Below, piece after piece: positions 40,102-50,933 of a stretch of DNA of 64,000 nt. The position numbers and the translations under genes were made by a program. The stretch's first letter is position 1, and every line of letters starts with the position of its first letter. A model generated the notes under the pieces. That model had not been told where the DNA came from, ran no database searches, and saw only the letters and a list, made by a program, of their open reading frames with translations. The DNA is from Symbiodinium natans (Eukaryota > Sar > Dinophyceae > Suessiales > Symbiodiniaceae), in contig CAJNDS010002247.1 of NCBI GenBank assembly GCA_905221605.1, positions 300,001 through 364,000 of the forward strand, in the 5' to 3' direction.

Positions 40102-40669
40102 GTTCAGGGTTCAGGGTTCAGGGTTCAGGGTTCAGGGTTCAGGGTTTAGGGTTTAGGGTTTAGGGTTTAGGGAGGTTTGGGGATGTTGGGTTTTTGGAGG
40201 CGTGGTTGGGTGGGTCGGGTTACTTGTCATCGACCGCTTTGAGATGTACATTTCGGCGCCGCGAAGTGTGCAGTGTATAAGGCAGAGCGCACATCGTGCT
40301 TTGCTTGACATGCAAGTGGTTTTCAGGATCATGTGCTTGGACACCCTGCGAACATCTTCTGAGAGGTCTTGACACATAGTTTAGGTGAAGGGAACCACCC
40401 CCTAAGCCTACCGTAAGCCTTGAGCCTTGAGCCCTTCCATAGTTGCACATTCTGGCTCATGGGGAGAATAGACGGGTGGTGGTTTCTGTTCCCCGAAGCC
40501 CTACCTGGGAAGAGCCTTTTAGGAAGATAACATAGCCGCTAGGCACACCCCGCAGCCCTTAAACAAACCCTAAAACCCTGCATGCCCGAGATATCAGGGG
40601 TTGGGCCTGCCTGTCAGATTTGGAACTCGCACATTTCATCAGGCACTCTACCGACGATCATTGAACCCT

Positions 40670-41210
40670 AGACCCTACACCCCTCAACCCCTCAACCCTT
40701 AAGCCCTTAAACCCTTCAACCCTCAAATCCTTAAACCCTTCAACCCTTAATTTCAAAAAGCCCTGAAACCCTGAAACCCTTCAACTCGCAAATCCTTAAA
40801 CCCTTATACCCTTAAACCCTTAGAACCCTTAAAGCCCTTAAGCTCTCAAACCCTTCAACCCTTAAACCCTAAGAACCTTTTAAGCCCTTAAGCTCTCAAA
40901 CCCTTAAACCCTTAAAGCCCTTAAAGCCCTTAAGCCATCAAACCCTTAAACCCTTAAAACCCTTAAACCCTTAAAGCCCTTAAGATCTCAAACCCTTCAG
41001 CCCGAAAAACCTCTCTAACCCTTAAAGCCCTTAAGCTCTCAAACCCTGAAACCCTTAGAACCCTTAAAGCCCTTAAGCTCTCAAACCCTTAAACCCTTAA
41101 GCTCTCAAACCATTAAACCCTTAGAACCCTTAAACCCTCAAACCCTTCAACCCTTGAGCCCTCAACCCCTTAAAACCTTAAACCCTCAAATCCTCAAACC
41201 CTCAAAAGCC
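40670..41210 (+). repeat. Degenerate AAACCCTT / AAGCCCTT array
   Basis: About 540 bp of octamer and nonamer variants (AAACCCTT, TTAAAGCCC, AAGCTCTC) with a higher-order period (AGCTCTCAAACCCTTAAA recurs). Derived from the telomere-like family. Confidence 0.88.
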
Positions 41211-41753
41211 TTCTGAGCTTACCAGGCTCATCGCCGGCTCTGCCCTGGAACCGCAACTTCTGAGTGCCCAGCTTCGGGGAATGGTCCACCCAATGTAGGG
41301 GGTCGAGGGTTGAGGGTTTAGGGTTTTCGGGTTCGTGCAGCAAGTCGTAGGGTGTAGAAGGGTTGAGGGTTTGAAGCTTGAGGGGGGCTCGCGAGATTCT
41401 AGAGGTTTAGGGAGTTTTTTGCTCGGTTTTTGGCTCTAGGTGGTTTAGGGTTTAGGGTTTCGGGCTCAGTTGGGCCTTCTACCGGTTCTGGCAGTTCTTT
41501 GGTTTGGGATTGTCAGTGACCTCTTCGAACTTCGAACCCCCCAAAATCTGTAGACCTTCTCAAGGGCATGGAGTTACACAAAAAGGGTGTCAGATGAAGT
41601 TCTTTTGCCGTTCGTGGCCCCGCGGAAGAGCACTGTAGGTTCATGGCTTGTGGTGTTTAGGGTTGAGGGTTTAGGGTTTAGGGTTTAGGGTTGAGGGCTA
41701 CTAGGGTTAGGCTCCCTCGTGGAAGTCTCATCTTGGGATCGTCCTTCTCACAG

Positions 41754-41831
41754 CCTCCCTCGATCTCAAGAGGAACATCAGTGAGCCGAAGGACCTCGGC
41801 AGCGTAGTTTCAAAAGCGCTGGCAGATGGGG
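41754..41831 (+). CDS. Gene C exon C1
   Basis: Acceptor ccttctcacag. SLDLKRNISEPKDLGSVVSK then ALADG. Ends in GCAGATGGGG followed by GT. The same 14 bases recur after the repeat array. Confidence 0.62.
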
Positions 41832-44296
41832 GTTGCCCTAAACCCTAAACCCTAAACCCTAAACCCTAAACCCTAAACCCTAAACCCTAAAGCAGATGGG
41901 GGTTGATCTAGCTATATCCTCCTTGGGATCTATTTTTGTTTGTATAAAACCCAAGAGGATATTAAGAATGTTATTTTCATGAAGGTTCTAAGGGGAGTAT
42001 AGCTAAAGGTCCTTCTGGGAAACTGTTGAGGGTTTTGATTGGGTTTATCAGGGAAGTTACGGGTATTTTGATCAACTAGCAGATGGGCCCCTGGAAGGTT
42101 TAGGGTTTAGGGTTTAGGGTTTAAGGTTACTGGCTAAGACTTGGCCACGGTACTGCCCGGCACCATGGCCACATGTCCTCGGCAGAAGTGCACCGCTGCA
42201 GCGATTTTGGCTGAGTCGCATGCAGCACGAGACCATTCATGCTCACACGTTTGTTCGGCGTTATGGAGCGCAGAACCCCACCCTTCCCAGCAAGACCTGC
42301 GGACCAGCACAGTCATAGGACAGATCCAAGGGCGTGCCAGAAGGCCCCCCAGCCCCTTCCTCTGCAAAGAGCCACAAGGATTCGAACTCCAGTCCTATCC
42401 CTGACGTTACCATCACTGCATCGCTTGCTCGAGTAGGGCCAGAAGCTCCAGCGCCGGACTCCAGGTGGAGTGTGGGACAGGGGGAGATCTCGAACTCGGC
42501 TTTCATGTTCGGGAGGGTGCCGGAGCTTGGGGTCTGCTAAACTTTGCCTTTCGTTGTGGGATTTCTGAGGCTTGAGGTGTGGGGAGCTCAGGTTTGTGGA
42601 CCCGAAAACTCCGGGCTGAGGGTTAGGGTTCAGGGCAAGTTTAGGGTTCAGGGTTTAGGGCTTAGGGTTTAGGGTTTAGAGCAACTTTAGGGTTTAGGGT
42701 TTAGGGTTTAGGGTTTAGGGTTTAGGGTTTAGGGTTTAGGGTCTTCGACCCAGAAGCTGAAGGTGGCAACGCGCTTTCCTGCGAGACCGTTGATGGGGAG
42801 ATGGGCACGCGCCCCAGAGCACTCCGAAGTCCGACCCCGTCGGCCCCTGTAGGTTTAGGGTTTAGGGTCTAGGGTCTAGGGTTTAGGGTTTAGGGTTTAG
42901 GGTTTAGGGTTTAGGGTTTAGGGTTTAGGGAGCCCTGAAGCAAATCAGGGTTTACAGTTTACGGTTTAGGGCTTAGGGTTCCAGCTCCTGCTTAAAACAA
43001 AAAGGGGGTTTAGGGAAACAGTATTCCCTTAGGGTCTCTCTATACATATATAGTATATACTACGATAATGACCCCTCCAAAAGGCCCAATTCTACTCATT
43101 ACGGCCCCTGTAGTAGGCGTGTTGCGATGTGTTCTCTGATGCTTGTGGTTTCGAAAGAGCAACTTACTTCGCCAATAGCTGAACTTTAGCAAACTTGTTG
43201 GGCGATGTTTATTTAGTAGGCACACTAGCGTTTAAACTCTTCCATTCCTTGGTTATTGGGTTCTTGAAGAAGGAAGTTACGCCGACTCAAGCCCAAGAAG
43301 AGCGCACACATGCCTGGCCGTCTTTGGAAGGACGAAAGAAGAAAGCAAATGAGGAGATACCCGAACCCATCTTGGAGGACCCCGAAGAAGGTTGCGTTTT
43401 CGAGTGTGAGCCTAGGGTTTCAGATTTGGGGTTTAGGGTTCAGATCTGGGGTTTAGGGTTTAGGGTTTAGGGTTTAGGGTTTCAGGGCCCAGGGTTTAGG
43501 GTTTGGGGCTGAAGGCCTAAACCATCCGACAGCTGGCCTTTTCCCGTCAGCCCACCCCTTGCAGGAGCAGCCAAGGGACTCGAAGCATGTGAAGGAGCGC
43601 CAACAAAGACTTCGGGGGCCGTTTCGGTTTCGCACGGTCGTCGAGGGCGCAAGGGCCAAATGCAAGAAGGGAGCTTAAGATGAGCTTAAGGCCCCCCCCT
43701 GAACCTTAAACCTTAAACACTCTGACCTATGGTAGGTGGCAGGAAGACCGAATTATCTCTATCCCCTTAGACCCTAAACGCTGACGTGCATTCTCCTGCA
43801 CTTCTCCGTCTAGCTTGCAGTCAGTCTATGTTGTATGCCGTTTCCTTTGTGTTTTTTTTGCTCGTAGTCACAACGAGAGGACTTGATCAAGCTATTTAAG
43901 TATGTCTCGTTCTACACTATGGATGCTGTAGCCCTACCAACCCAGTAGCGCAGACTCACAGACCTTCTGGACGTTGCTTGCGTGTATAATCTCCTTAAAC
44001 TCTTAACCCTAAACCCTAAACTCTAAACCTAAAACCCTAAACCCTAAACTCTAAACCTAAAACCCTAAACCCTAAACTCTAAACCTAAAACCCTAAACCC
44101 TAAACTCTAACCTAAAACCCTAAACCCTAAACTCTCAACCCTCAACCCTCCGGCTGCGTGAGCCATGGCAGAGTTGTTCGAAACAGGGAATTGTGTTTCT
44201 TTTCTCACCCCTGCTGGTGGTTCACACCACTAATAAGCCTCAAACCCCCTCAACCTTAAACTCTTAACCCTAAAAAACTCTAAACCTAAAACCCCA

Positions 44297-44339
<43 letters not shown>

Positions 44340-44528
44340 ACCCTAAACCCTAAACCCTTGCCAAAGCCCTAAACCTTAAACCCCCAACCCTCCATTCACT
44401 TCCGCAGACCTGTCGCTGTCGAAGGAGCGGGAGAAGTACGAGACGTCGTCGGAACCGGAGCTAGAGCCGAAGCGCCATGATCTGGAAGCCCGGCAGGGAG
44501 CCAGCTTTCGTGTCTTTTTTTTTTTTGT

Positions 44529-44562
<34 letters not shown>

Positions 44563-47500
44563 TAGGGTTTAGGGTTTAGGGTTCAGGGTTTAAAGGTTTA
44601 GAGTGGTGACAGAAAGCCCGTTACAAAAAGGGTTTAGGGTTTGAGGAAGTAAGGCCTGCAATGGTGCAGGAGTCAGAGGAGGTTCTTAGGAGGCTTTAGC
44701 TAACGCCACTCATTGCGCCCCCGAGGGTTTTGGCATGTTTCAGGGTATTTCACGCGTTTCATCGGTACTTACAGCGTTTTTGGCCAAGGATGCTTGACGT
44801 TTATGGAACAGGACACGCAGCTACCGAGGTTCATGCCCTTAGTGAAGATGCCCCAAACACTGGTATTCAAAGCCCCTTTCCTCTCTATATTCAGGGTTTA
44901 GGGTTTAGGGTTTAGGGTTTCGGAACAAGACATGCAGTCACAAGTGTTCGTGTCTTTGGCGAAGATACCACAACACTGGTATTTGCACCAGTTTTGCCAC
45001 TCTGTACACATTTTTGCTTCTTTGTACAATGCATGCAACATAAGCACAAGAACGCTGTGCGAGTCTTTCACCCGAAAACGGAGTTCAAGAAGCAAGCACT
45101 TTTTTGAGTGCGATTCGCACGTCTCGAAAGCATCGCTGTGCGCAGTGTGTCGGCGCAAAAAAACACAGAACCCACGGTGGCAGTGGTGATTTTGACAATG
45201 GTCAAAATACGTCCCGCACATGCGACACGCAAAAACCTCGACTTTTTTTGATGTTTTCCGGTTTCCAACGCTAAAATGACATGCGCAAAACACGCGGGGC
45301 CGCAAGGAGGGACGTTACCTTTGGGTCGTAGCCCCCGCGCTTGCGTCGCGCGTGGCTAACCTTGTGGGATGCCCTCGGCTGTTGAATTCAGTTTCTGAAA
45401 AGCAGGAGCGGGTGGTTAGAATCTGCTCCTCCCCTCCCGAACCCAAAACCCCAAATCCCCCGAAGCAAGGAAGCAAACCTTTTGGAGTTTAAGAAATCGA
45501 CTCCCTTCATTTCGATATTTCCGTCCCCTGAACTTCTTCGATTTGATTCGGCCTCGCGTTTTCTTGGTTTAGGGCTTTAGGTTTTAGGGTTTAACAAAGC
45601 ATTCCAGAGAGTAGTGTCCTATCAAGTTGTGCCTGAAGCTTGGCGCCGCGAAGTGGCAAATCTCGCCCTGCAGGCATAGGCACTGTGGCGTGGGAGCGGG
45701 CTGGGCAGAAAGGGCAGCAGTCGAGTCCCTTGTGAAAAGGGTTTATAGGGTTTATAGGGTTTATAGGGTTTAGGGTTTAGGGTTTAGACACTTTGCCTGC
45801 CGAAGCTGAGGGCGCCCTCGATTTCTTAGTCTAGTATGGCGCATTGCCGGCTGAAGGCGCGGATAGTCCACTCACTTCTGAAGCCGAGGCCCTAAACCCT
45901 AAACCCTAAACCCTAAACCCTAAACCCTAAACCCTAAACCCTAAACCCTAAACCCTAAACCCTAAACCCTAAACCCTAAACCCCCAAGTAGCCAAAGAAC
46001 CCGAAAACGCCGAGGATCCCGACATACAGCAGCTGGCGTACACCTTCAAGATCGACGCAGGCCTCACCCAGAAGTTGAACGACATCATGATTGAGAAGAG
46101 GCCGGGGCAGTTAGGGTTTAGGGTTTGGGGTTTAGGGTTCAGGGTTTAGGGTTTAGGATTTTGGGGTTTAGGGTTTAGGGTTTAGGGTTTAGGGTTTAGG
46201 GGCACCAATACGCCCCAACAAAACCCTTAAGGAGACCCCGCGGACTCCCAAAGCCATCCCAGCTCGATGCTTCTTGCTGCCCACCTACACCCTGGTCACG
46301 GAGACGTGTAGCACGATCCCTAACGTTAGGTTTTGGGGTTTAGGGTTTAGGGTTTAGGGTTTAGGGTTTCGGGTTTAGGGTTTAGGGTTTAGGGTTGAAT
46401 CGGGTTGAATCGGGTTGAATCAGCGCTCCCCGAGCTGTCTGCGGCTCCATCCAGCTTCGCGACCTCCTGGGGAACCCTCAAACCCTAAACCCTAAACCCT
46501 AAACCCAACTTCAACTCAGAAACCTCTGGGGCGGTTCTGCCCAAGCATGGGAGGATGAATACCTGGGAGCAAGACCTTGCGCGGCTCTATGAGATCCTGA
46601 AGGACCGCAGAGGTCTTTCTTTTAAACGTCGTACTTAGGACTTAGGGTTCAGGGGCTTAGGCTTTCGGAAGTGAGGAGAACCCTGTAAACTTTCCCAAGT
46701 CGATCTCCTTCGGGATCGCTGAAATTATTCAATGACGAGGCATACTCCCTTCTTTTGGCGTCTATAGCCCTAAGCCCTAAACCCGAAACCCTACAATGCC
46801 CAAGACTCCTTGGGAAAAAAAACCCTAAACCCTAAACCCTCGTTGGCGCCCGATATTCGCTCTTTGGAGATGGTGCTGCAGAAACCCTAAACCCTAAACC
46901 CAAAGCCCTCCATGCGACTCCGGGTCCAGGGCTTGAGGCGTAACGTTTTAGGGTGCGCAAGGTGTCAAGCGTAGGGGTTCTCAGGGTTTGCAGATGAGAG
47001 TCTTAGGGCTTGGATAGAAAGGTTTAGGGTTTTGGGTTTTAGGGTTTAGGGTTTAGGGTTTAGGGTGTTGCAAAAAGGGTTTAGGGTTTAGGGTTCAGGG
47101 TTTAGGGTCTAGGGTTTAGGGTTTAGGGCTTCGTGGAAGGATGCACACACCCCTGCGGCCATGCTGAACCTCAAAGTCAAAGACATGCAGAAGGGAACCT
47201 TCGTGGGCAAGGCCTGGTCTTGAAGGGAGGGGGGGTTTAGGGTTTAGGGTTTAGGGTTTAGGGATTAGGGTTTAGGGACCCTTGGGGTTTAGGGTGCAGG
47301 GTTGAGTACGGTTTAGGGTTAGGGTTTCGGATTTAGGGAGTATTTGGCATTAGGTTGACATATGTTGGGCTAGAAGGTAGATGGGGATAAGCCCGCTCTG
47401 CTCTGACTTGGCGGCATCCACGCAAAGCAAAAAAACTGCATGTACGTATGTAAGCCCATTCTGCTTGGAGAAGTTGGGTCTGATTTGTTGGGAGCTGGTT

Positions 47501-48742
47501 TCGCCACCTTCAAGTCAGAGTCGTTTTCCGGCGCTGCGTTTATTCACGAGCGGTGCGCTCGGACAGGGAGGCAGCAACACCAACTTGGGTTTGGGGTTTA
47601 GGGTTTAGGGTTTAGGGTTTAGGGTTTAGGGTTTAGGGTTTAGGGAAGAGACCACAAGGGGCGTCAAAGTTCTGGAAGGCCCACAGCATCCCTGAAGCCC
47701 CAAAATGCCCCAAAATGCCCCAAAATGCCCCAAAATGCCCCAAAATGCCCCAAATCCGAAGTTTACTTCCGAAACCCTAAATCCCAGGCATGTGTACCCA
47801 AAAACCCTAAAGCCCCGCGCAACCTGGAGTCTTTGCGAGCCTGAGGCCAAGTGCGGCCCGCGAGTGCGCGAGCTCGCTCGGAGGTGGCGGCCTCGGAGGG
47901 GGGCGCCTGGAGGGTTGGATTCCAGGTGTTAGGGTTTGGGTTTAGGGTTTAGGGTTTAGGGTTTAGGGTTTAGGGTTTAGGGTTAGGGTTTAGGGTTTAG
48001 TAGGGAAACTGAGACGGGGACCTCGAGTATAGATCCTTGTCCCGTTATTCTTCTTTTGGGGGTTAGGTTCCCCCCCTTTTCAGCAAAAAGGGCACCTTAA
48101 TGACGTACAAAGATAGCTGTACTCATATAGCTATAGGCATTTTATTGCCGCTTCTTTGTTTGTCTTCAAGGTCCAATGATGCCCTAGGTTTTGGAGTTTG
48201 TCCGGGTGACCTTACAGGGCTTTCCGTGTTTCCCCCAGCAGAGCAGGCCCAGGGTTGAGGCATCCGCGCTATCCTCACGGAGTAGTGACGTAAGGAGGTT
48301 TTTTTTTGGGCAGTGGTGCCGTGACCCCGAACCAGAGGTTTCTTAGCAGCTTGGCAAGCAGGTGGCGCCATGGAGCCTCAAGGATCTGCTGTTGCCTAGG
48401 AATGTGGGGCTTGCCAGAGACAGAGAGAGGGAAAGAGAGAGGGAGAGAGATAGAGCGACCGTTCGAGACTCCAGTCTCACAAGTCCAGAAGTAAAGCGAC
48501 TCAACCGGTTCCGACCAACGAACTCGAGACCTGGGGCGCGCGGCTGGGACAAGGAAAAGAAGAGAGAGGGAGTTTTCTGGGGGCACGCGTGCAGCCAGGA
48601 AGGAAGGCAGGGAGAGAGGGAGGGAGGGAGGGAGGGAGGGAGGGAGGGAGGGAGGAAGGAAAAATGAGAGAGAGAGAGAGAGAGCTCGAAGGTCAATACT
48701 CGTCTGATGCAGTCAAGCGACTCAACTGACAAAGCTCAGGTT

Positions 48743-48783
<41 letters not shown>

Positions 48784-49197
48784 GGGAGAGGGACTTCGCG
48801 GCGAGGCACAAGCTTGACAAAGGAGCAGCCACAAAGCTGGAAGAGGACAGACACTCAGGGACCGGCTGGGTTAACCGTTGAGTATATTCGGGTTTTGGGG
48901 TTGAGCTTTCGGGGTTTGGGTGTCGAGTTGTTGGAGCTCGGGTTAGGGCTGAGCTTGCAGGGTTCGGGTTTTGAGCCTCTGGGGGCTCAGGGAGCTTCGT
49001 CGCGAGAGCGGGCTTCACGCACGTCTGCCACAGGCGATGTCGATGCGGGAAGCGATGGGCAAAGACGTCGAGAAGGATTAGGGCTGTTTTTTGTTTTTTT
49101 TCGGAGGAGGGGTGTGTGCGCTGAGTTTGGGGTTTGGCTCATTGCGAATTGGCCCGAACCTTTGTCTGAAGCCACCGATGCTCACATAAGACACACA

Positions 49198-49241
<44 letters not shown>

Positions 49242-49415
49242 CACACACAATTATAATGAATGAGAAAAATACGTATATATGGATACACAGGTTGCTTATG
49301 TACTGCACATGTGTACACATATGCTTTGTTCAGGACATCTTCCTCCTGGATGAGCACCTAACTGCTTCCAACAAGCCCTCGGCACTGATCAGCATGAAGC
49401 TCTGGGGCCCAGACC
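41754..49415 (+). CDS. Split gene C with small helical repeat domains (whole-gene view)
   Basis: Exons 41754-41831, 42740-42848, 43270-43390, 43565-43654, 44408-44509, 45992-46109, 46554-46602, 47140-47211, 49034-49075 and 49334-49415, most joined in matching phase. N-terminal part is charged and low-complexity (KKEVTPTQAQEERTHAWPSL; LSKEREKYETSSEPELEPKR). C-terminal part is a helical module: DPDIQQLAYTFKIDAGLTQK, then WEQDLARLYEILK joined to DAHTPAAMLNLKVKDMQKGT, FVGK-AMSMREAMGKDVEK, and DIFLLDEHLTASNKPSALIS. I recognise this pattern (a short helix pair followed by xxPSAxxxxxL or xPAxxLxxKxxxMQxGTFVG) from predicted dinoflagellate RNA-processing-type proteins. Role unknown. About 25 residues seem to be missing between the last two exons. 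Confidence 0.6.
41836..41891 (+). repeat. Telomere-like array flanked by a 14-bp direct repeat
   Basis: About eight CCCTAAA units between GCAGATGGGGGTTG (41822-41835) and GCAGATGGGGGTTG (41892-41905). Looks like an insertion with target duplication. Confidence 0.9.
41908..42006 (+). mobile_element. Introner/MITE-like element family III, copy 2
   Basis: Ends TAGCTATATCCTCCTTGGG and CTAAGGGGAGTATAGCTA are imperfect inverted repeats; an inner CCCAAGAGGATATT also pairs with the left end. Same family as 19867-19951. Lies directly after the right copy of the 14-bp repeat. Confidence 0.72.
42740..42848 (+). CDS. Gene C exon C2, acceptor supplied by TTTAG
   Basis: The preceding array ends gggtttag and the exon begins at once: VFDPEAEGGNALSCETVDGE then MGTRPRALRSPTPSAP. 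GT donor at 42849, again followed by GTTTAGGG. Confidence 0.62.
43270..43390 (+). CDS. Gene C exon C3
   Basis: After ttcttgaag, phase 0: KKEVTPTQAQEERTHAWPSL then EGRKKKANEEIPEPILEDPE; donor GAAG before GTTGCG, phase 1. Confidence 0.62.
43565..43654 (+). CDS. Gene C exon C4
   Basis: Acceptor acccccttgcag-like pyrimidine tract. Completes Gly, then AAKGLEACEGAPTKTSGAVS and VSHGRRGRK. GC donor, phase 1. Confidence 0.5.
44005..44140 (+). repeat. 28-bp secondary tandem repeat of telomere-like units
   Basis: Unit CCCTAAACTCTAAACCTAAA plus ACCCTAAA repeated about 4.5 times, a higher-order repeat built from diverged heptamers. Intron C4-C5. Confidence 0.9.
44408..44509 (+). CDS. Gene C exon C5
   Basis: Acceptor cacttccgcag. 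Split Asp then LSLSKEREKYETSSEPELEP and KRHDLEARQGASF; GT donor at 44510, phase 1. Confidence 0.7.
44530..44560 (+). repeat. G31 homopolymer next to a T11 run
   Basis: 31 consecutive G, preceded by TTTTTTTTTTTTGTC and followed at once by TTTAGGG units. Lies about 20 bp after the exon C5 donor. Confidence 0.93.
45992..46109 (+). CDS. Gene C exon C6
   Basis: Acceptor caagtag right after a 90-bp CCCTAAA array. KEPENAEDPDIQQLAYTFKI then DAGLTQKLNDIMIEKRPG; donor GTTAGGG at 46110. Confidence 0.77.
46554..46602 (+). CDS. Gene C exon C7
   Basis: Completes Gln, then MNTWEQDLARLYEILK. A GA donor after AAG keeps the family spacing (LYEILK-DAHTPAAML); a GT donor at 46613 is the alternative. Confidence 0.7.
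47140..47211 (+). CDS. Gene C exon C8
   Basis: After cgtggaag, phase 0: DAHTPAAMLNLKVKDMQKGT then FVGK; GC donor. Unspliced it would stop at TGA 47221-47223. Confidence 0.77.
47930..49033. other. Intronic stretch with purine/pyrimidine simple repeats
   Basis: TTTAGGG array (47930-48000), GGGA tetramers (about 48604-48655), (GA)n (about 48660-48685 and 48745-48778). Open frames here are repeat artefacts. Confidence 0.7.
49034..49075 (+). CDS. Gene C exon C9 (42 nt)
   Basis: Acceptor tgccacag: AMSMREAMGKDVEK, phase 0. GA donor (AAG before GATTAG). Joins FVGK of C8. Confidence 0.6.
49334..49415 (+). CDS. Gene C exon C10
   Basis: Acceptor tttgttcag: DIFLLDEHLTASNKPSALIS then MKLWGPD; GT donor at 49416. 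It follows ACGC/AC microsatellites (about 49191-49249). Confidence 0.73.
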
Positions 49416-50933
49416 GTGGATGGGGGGAGCGTTTTAGGGTCAAATTAAATCGAATGTATTTGAAGATGGAATAAATATTCCTTGTATGTTTTTGAATCAA
49501 TTACTATTTCCACCAAGATTATATTCAGGGCTTGGGGTTTGGGGTTCCGGGTCATGTCCTAGGGTTTTGGACCCTTAAGCATTTTTAAAATGCTAGGAGG
49601 TACGTGCAGTGCTCGGGCAAAGGTTAGCCTTCTGGTTGACAGGTGATTGTGCTGGTGTTGGTGGTCACCAGTGGCTTTCGCCCCCTTGAGGCTGGACAGC
49701 TTGCGAAAGGGCTACAACATCGGTCACTGCATCTACAGCAGGGAGCCAGTGCAGGGAAACACTGGCCCAGGCCGGGCATCGTGGTGCGCCCAAATTGTTC
49801 CAGTCGGACCTTTGGTAGGTTTGGGGTAGTTTGCAACTTGTTGATCGTCCTCCTGGTGTGCTGTGGACACTCAGTGATCGAGGGCTGTGTTCCCGTAACC
49901 CTTAATCACTTAATCCCCAAATCTTTCGTGCACGTGCATGTCCTGCACCTGTCGTGGTGGTTGTAAGATGCAACTGTCGCACTCGCTTTTGCAAGCCGGC
50001 CCGCTGGCGCAGAGGGACAGTGGAATCTTCCCGAGCCGTGATTGCAGAGCACTGTCATACTTGTCAGTAAGCAGGGTCCCCGCGCCCCCTCCCTTGAGAA
50101 CTTCGCTGTGGCGCATAGCCAGTTCACGGTCTTTCCCTACGCGGGAGCGAAAAAAAACCCTAAACCCATGAGTTTAGGGATCAGGGAGCCATAGGCCGAG
50201 AACTCAGGGGCTGATGCAACGCGAATTGCAAAAGGGTGGTTAGGCAGATTGGGGAGTTCAAGTTTGAGGATTTAGGGAGTTGAGGGTTTAGGGTTTAACC
50301 AGGTATGAGCGTCAAGGTTTAAGGAGTTGAGGGTTTCCTAAATTCTGAGCCCTCAACCCGAAACCCTAAACCCCAAACCCTAAACCCTAAACCTTACCCG
50401 CCAGGGTTCTGCTTTGGGCCAGGTGTGGATGGTGTGGTGGACGCTCGGCTGCCCAAGCGGAGTTGCCAGCTCCTGGTGCAAAGAAGGGGAAAGAGGGTTC
50501 CTTACCAATGTAGTAGAACTGCCACTGGGTTTGGGGTTTAAGGCTTAGGGTTTTGGGGTTTACCCTAAACCCTAAACCCTAAGCCCAAAACCCTAAACCC
50601 TGAACCCTAAACCCTAAACCCGGTTTAGGGTCTAGGGTTTCTGCTGCTTTATTCCTGCAATAGCGGCAAAAAAAGGTCGCAGCACCGGCTTCTGTGCGAG
50701 ATCCGGTTGTTGCTGGCAATTGCCCAGCAAAGAGTCATATGAAACAGGGTTTATATTCCTGTTATTGGTGAGTGTATGTAGGGCCCCTTTCTTCATACCG
50801 GTGAGTGTACATGTTGGGTGTCCTTTTGAGGTTCCAAGGAATAAAAACGCTGCGTCATATGAGCTGGGCACCTTGTTGAACGGCATCTCCGCAAAGCAGG
50901 CAGAATGTTTTTATGTCTCTCCGACGCCCGCAG
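49416..50933. other. No recognised gene
   Basis: Unique DNA with short telomere-like runs at about 50340-50395 and 50540-50640. Open frames on both strands at 49624-50130 overlap and lack family motifs. Confidence 0.5.

Noticed and set aside
47830-47932. Arg-rich block (PEAKCGPRVRELARRWRPRR)
   Set aside because: Looks somewhat coding, but the GC-rich sequence is open in several frames and no phase fits the neighbouring exons of gene C.
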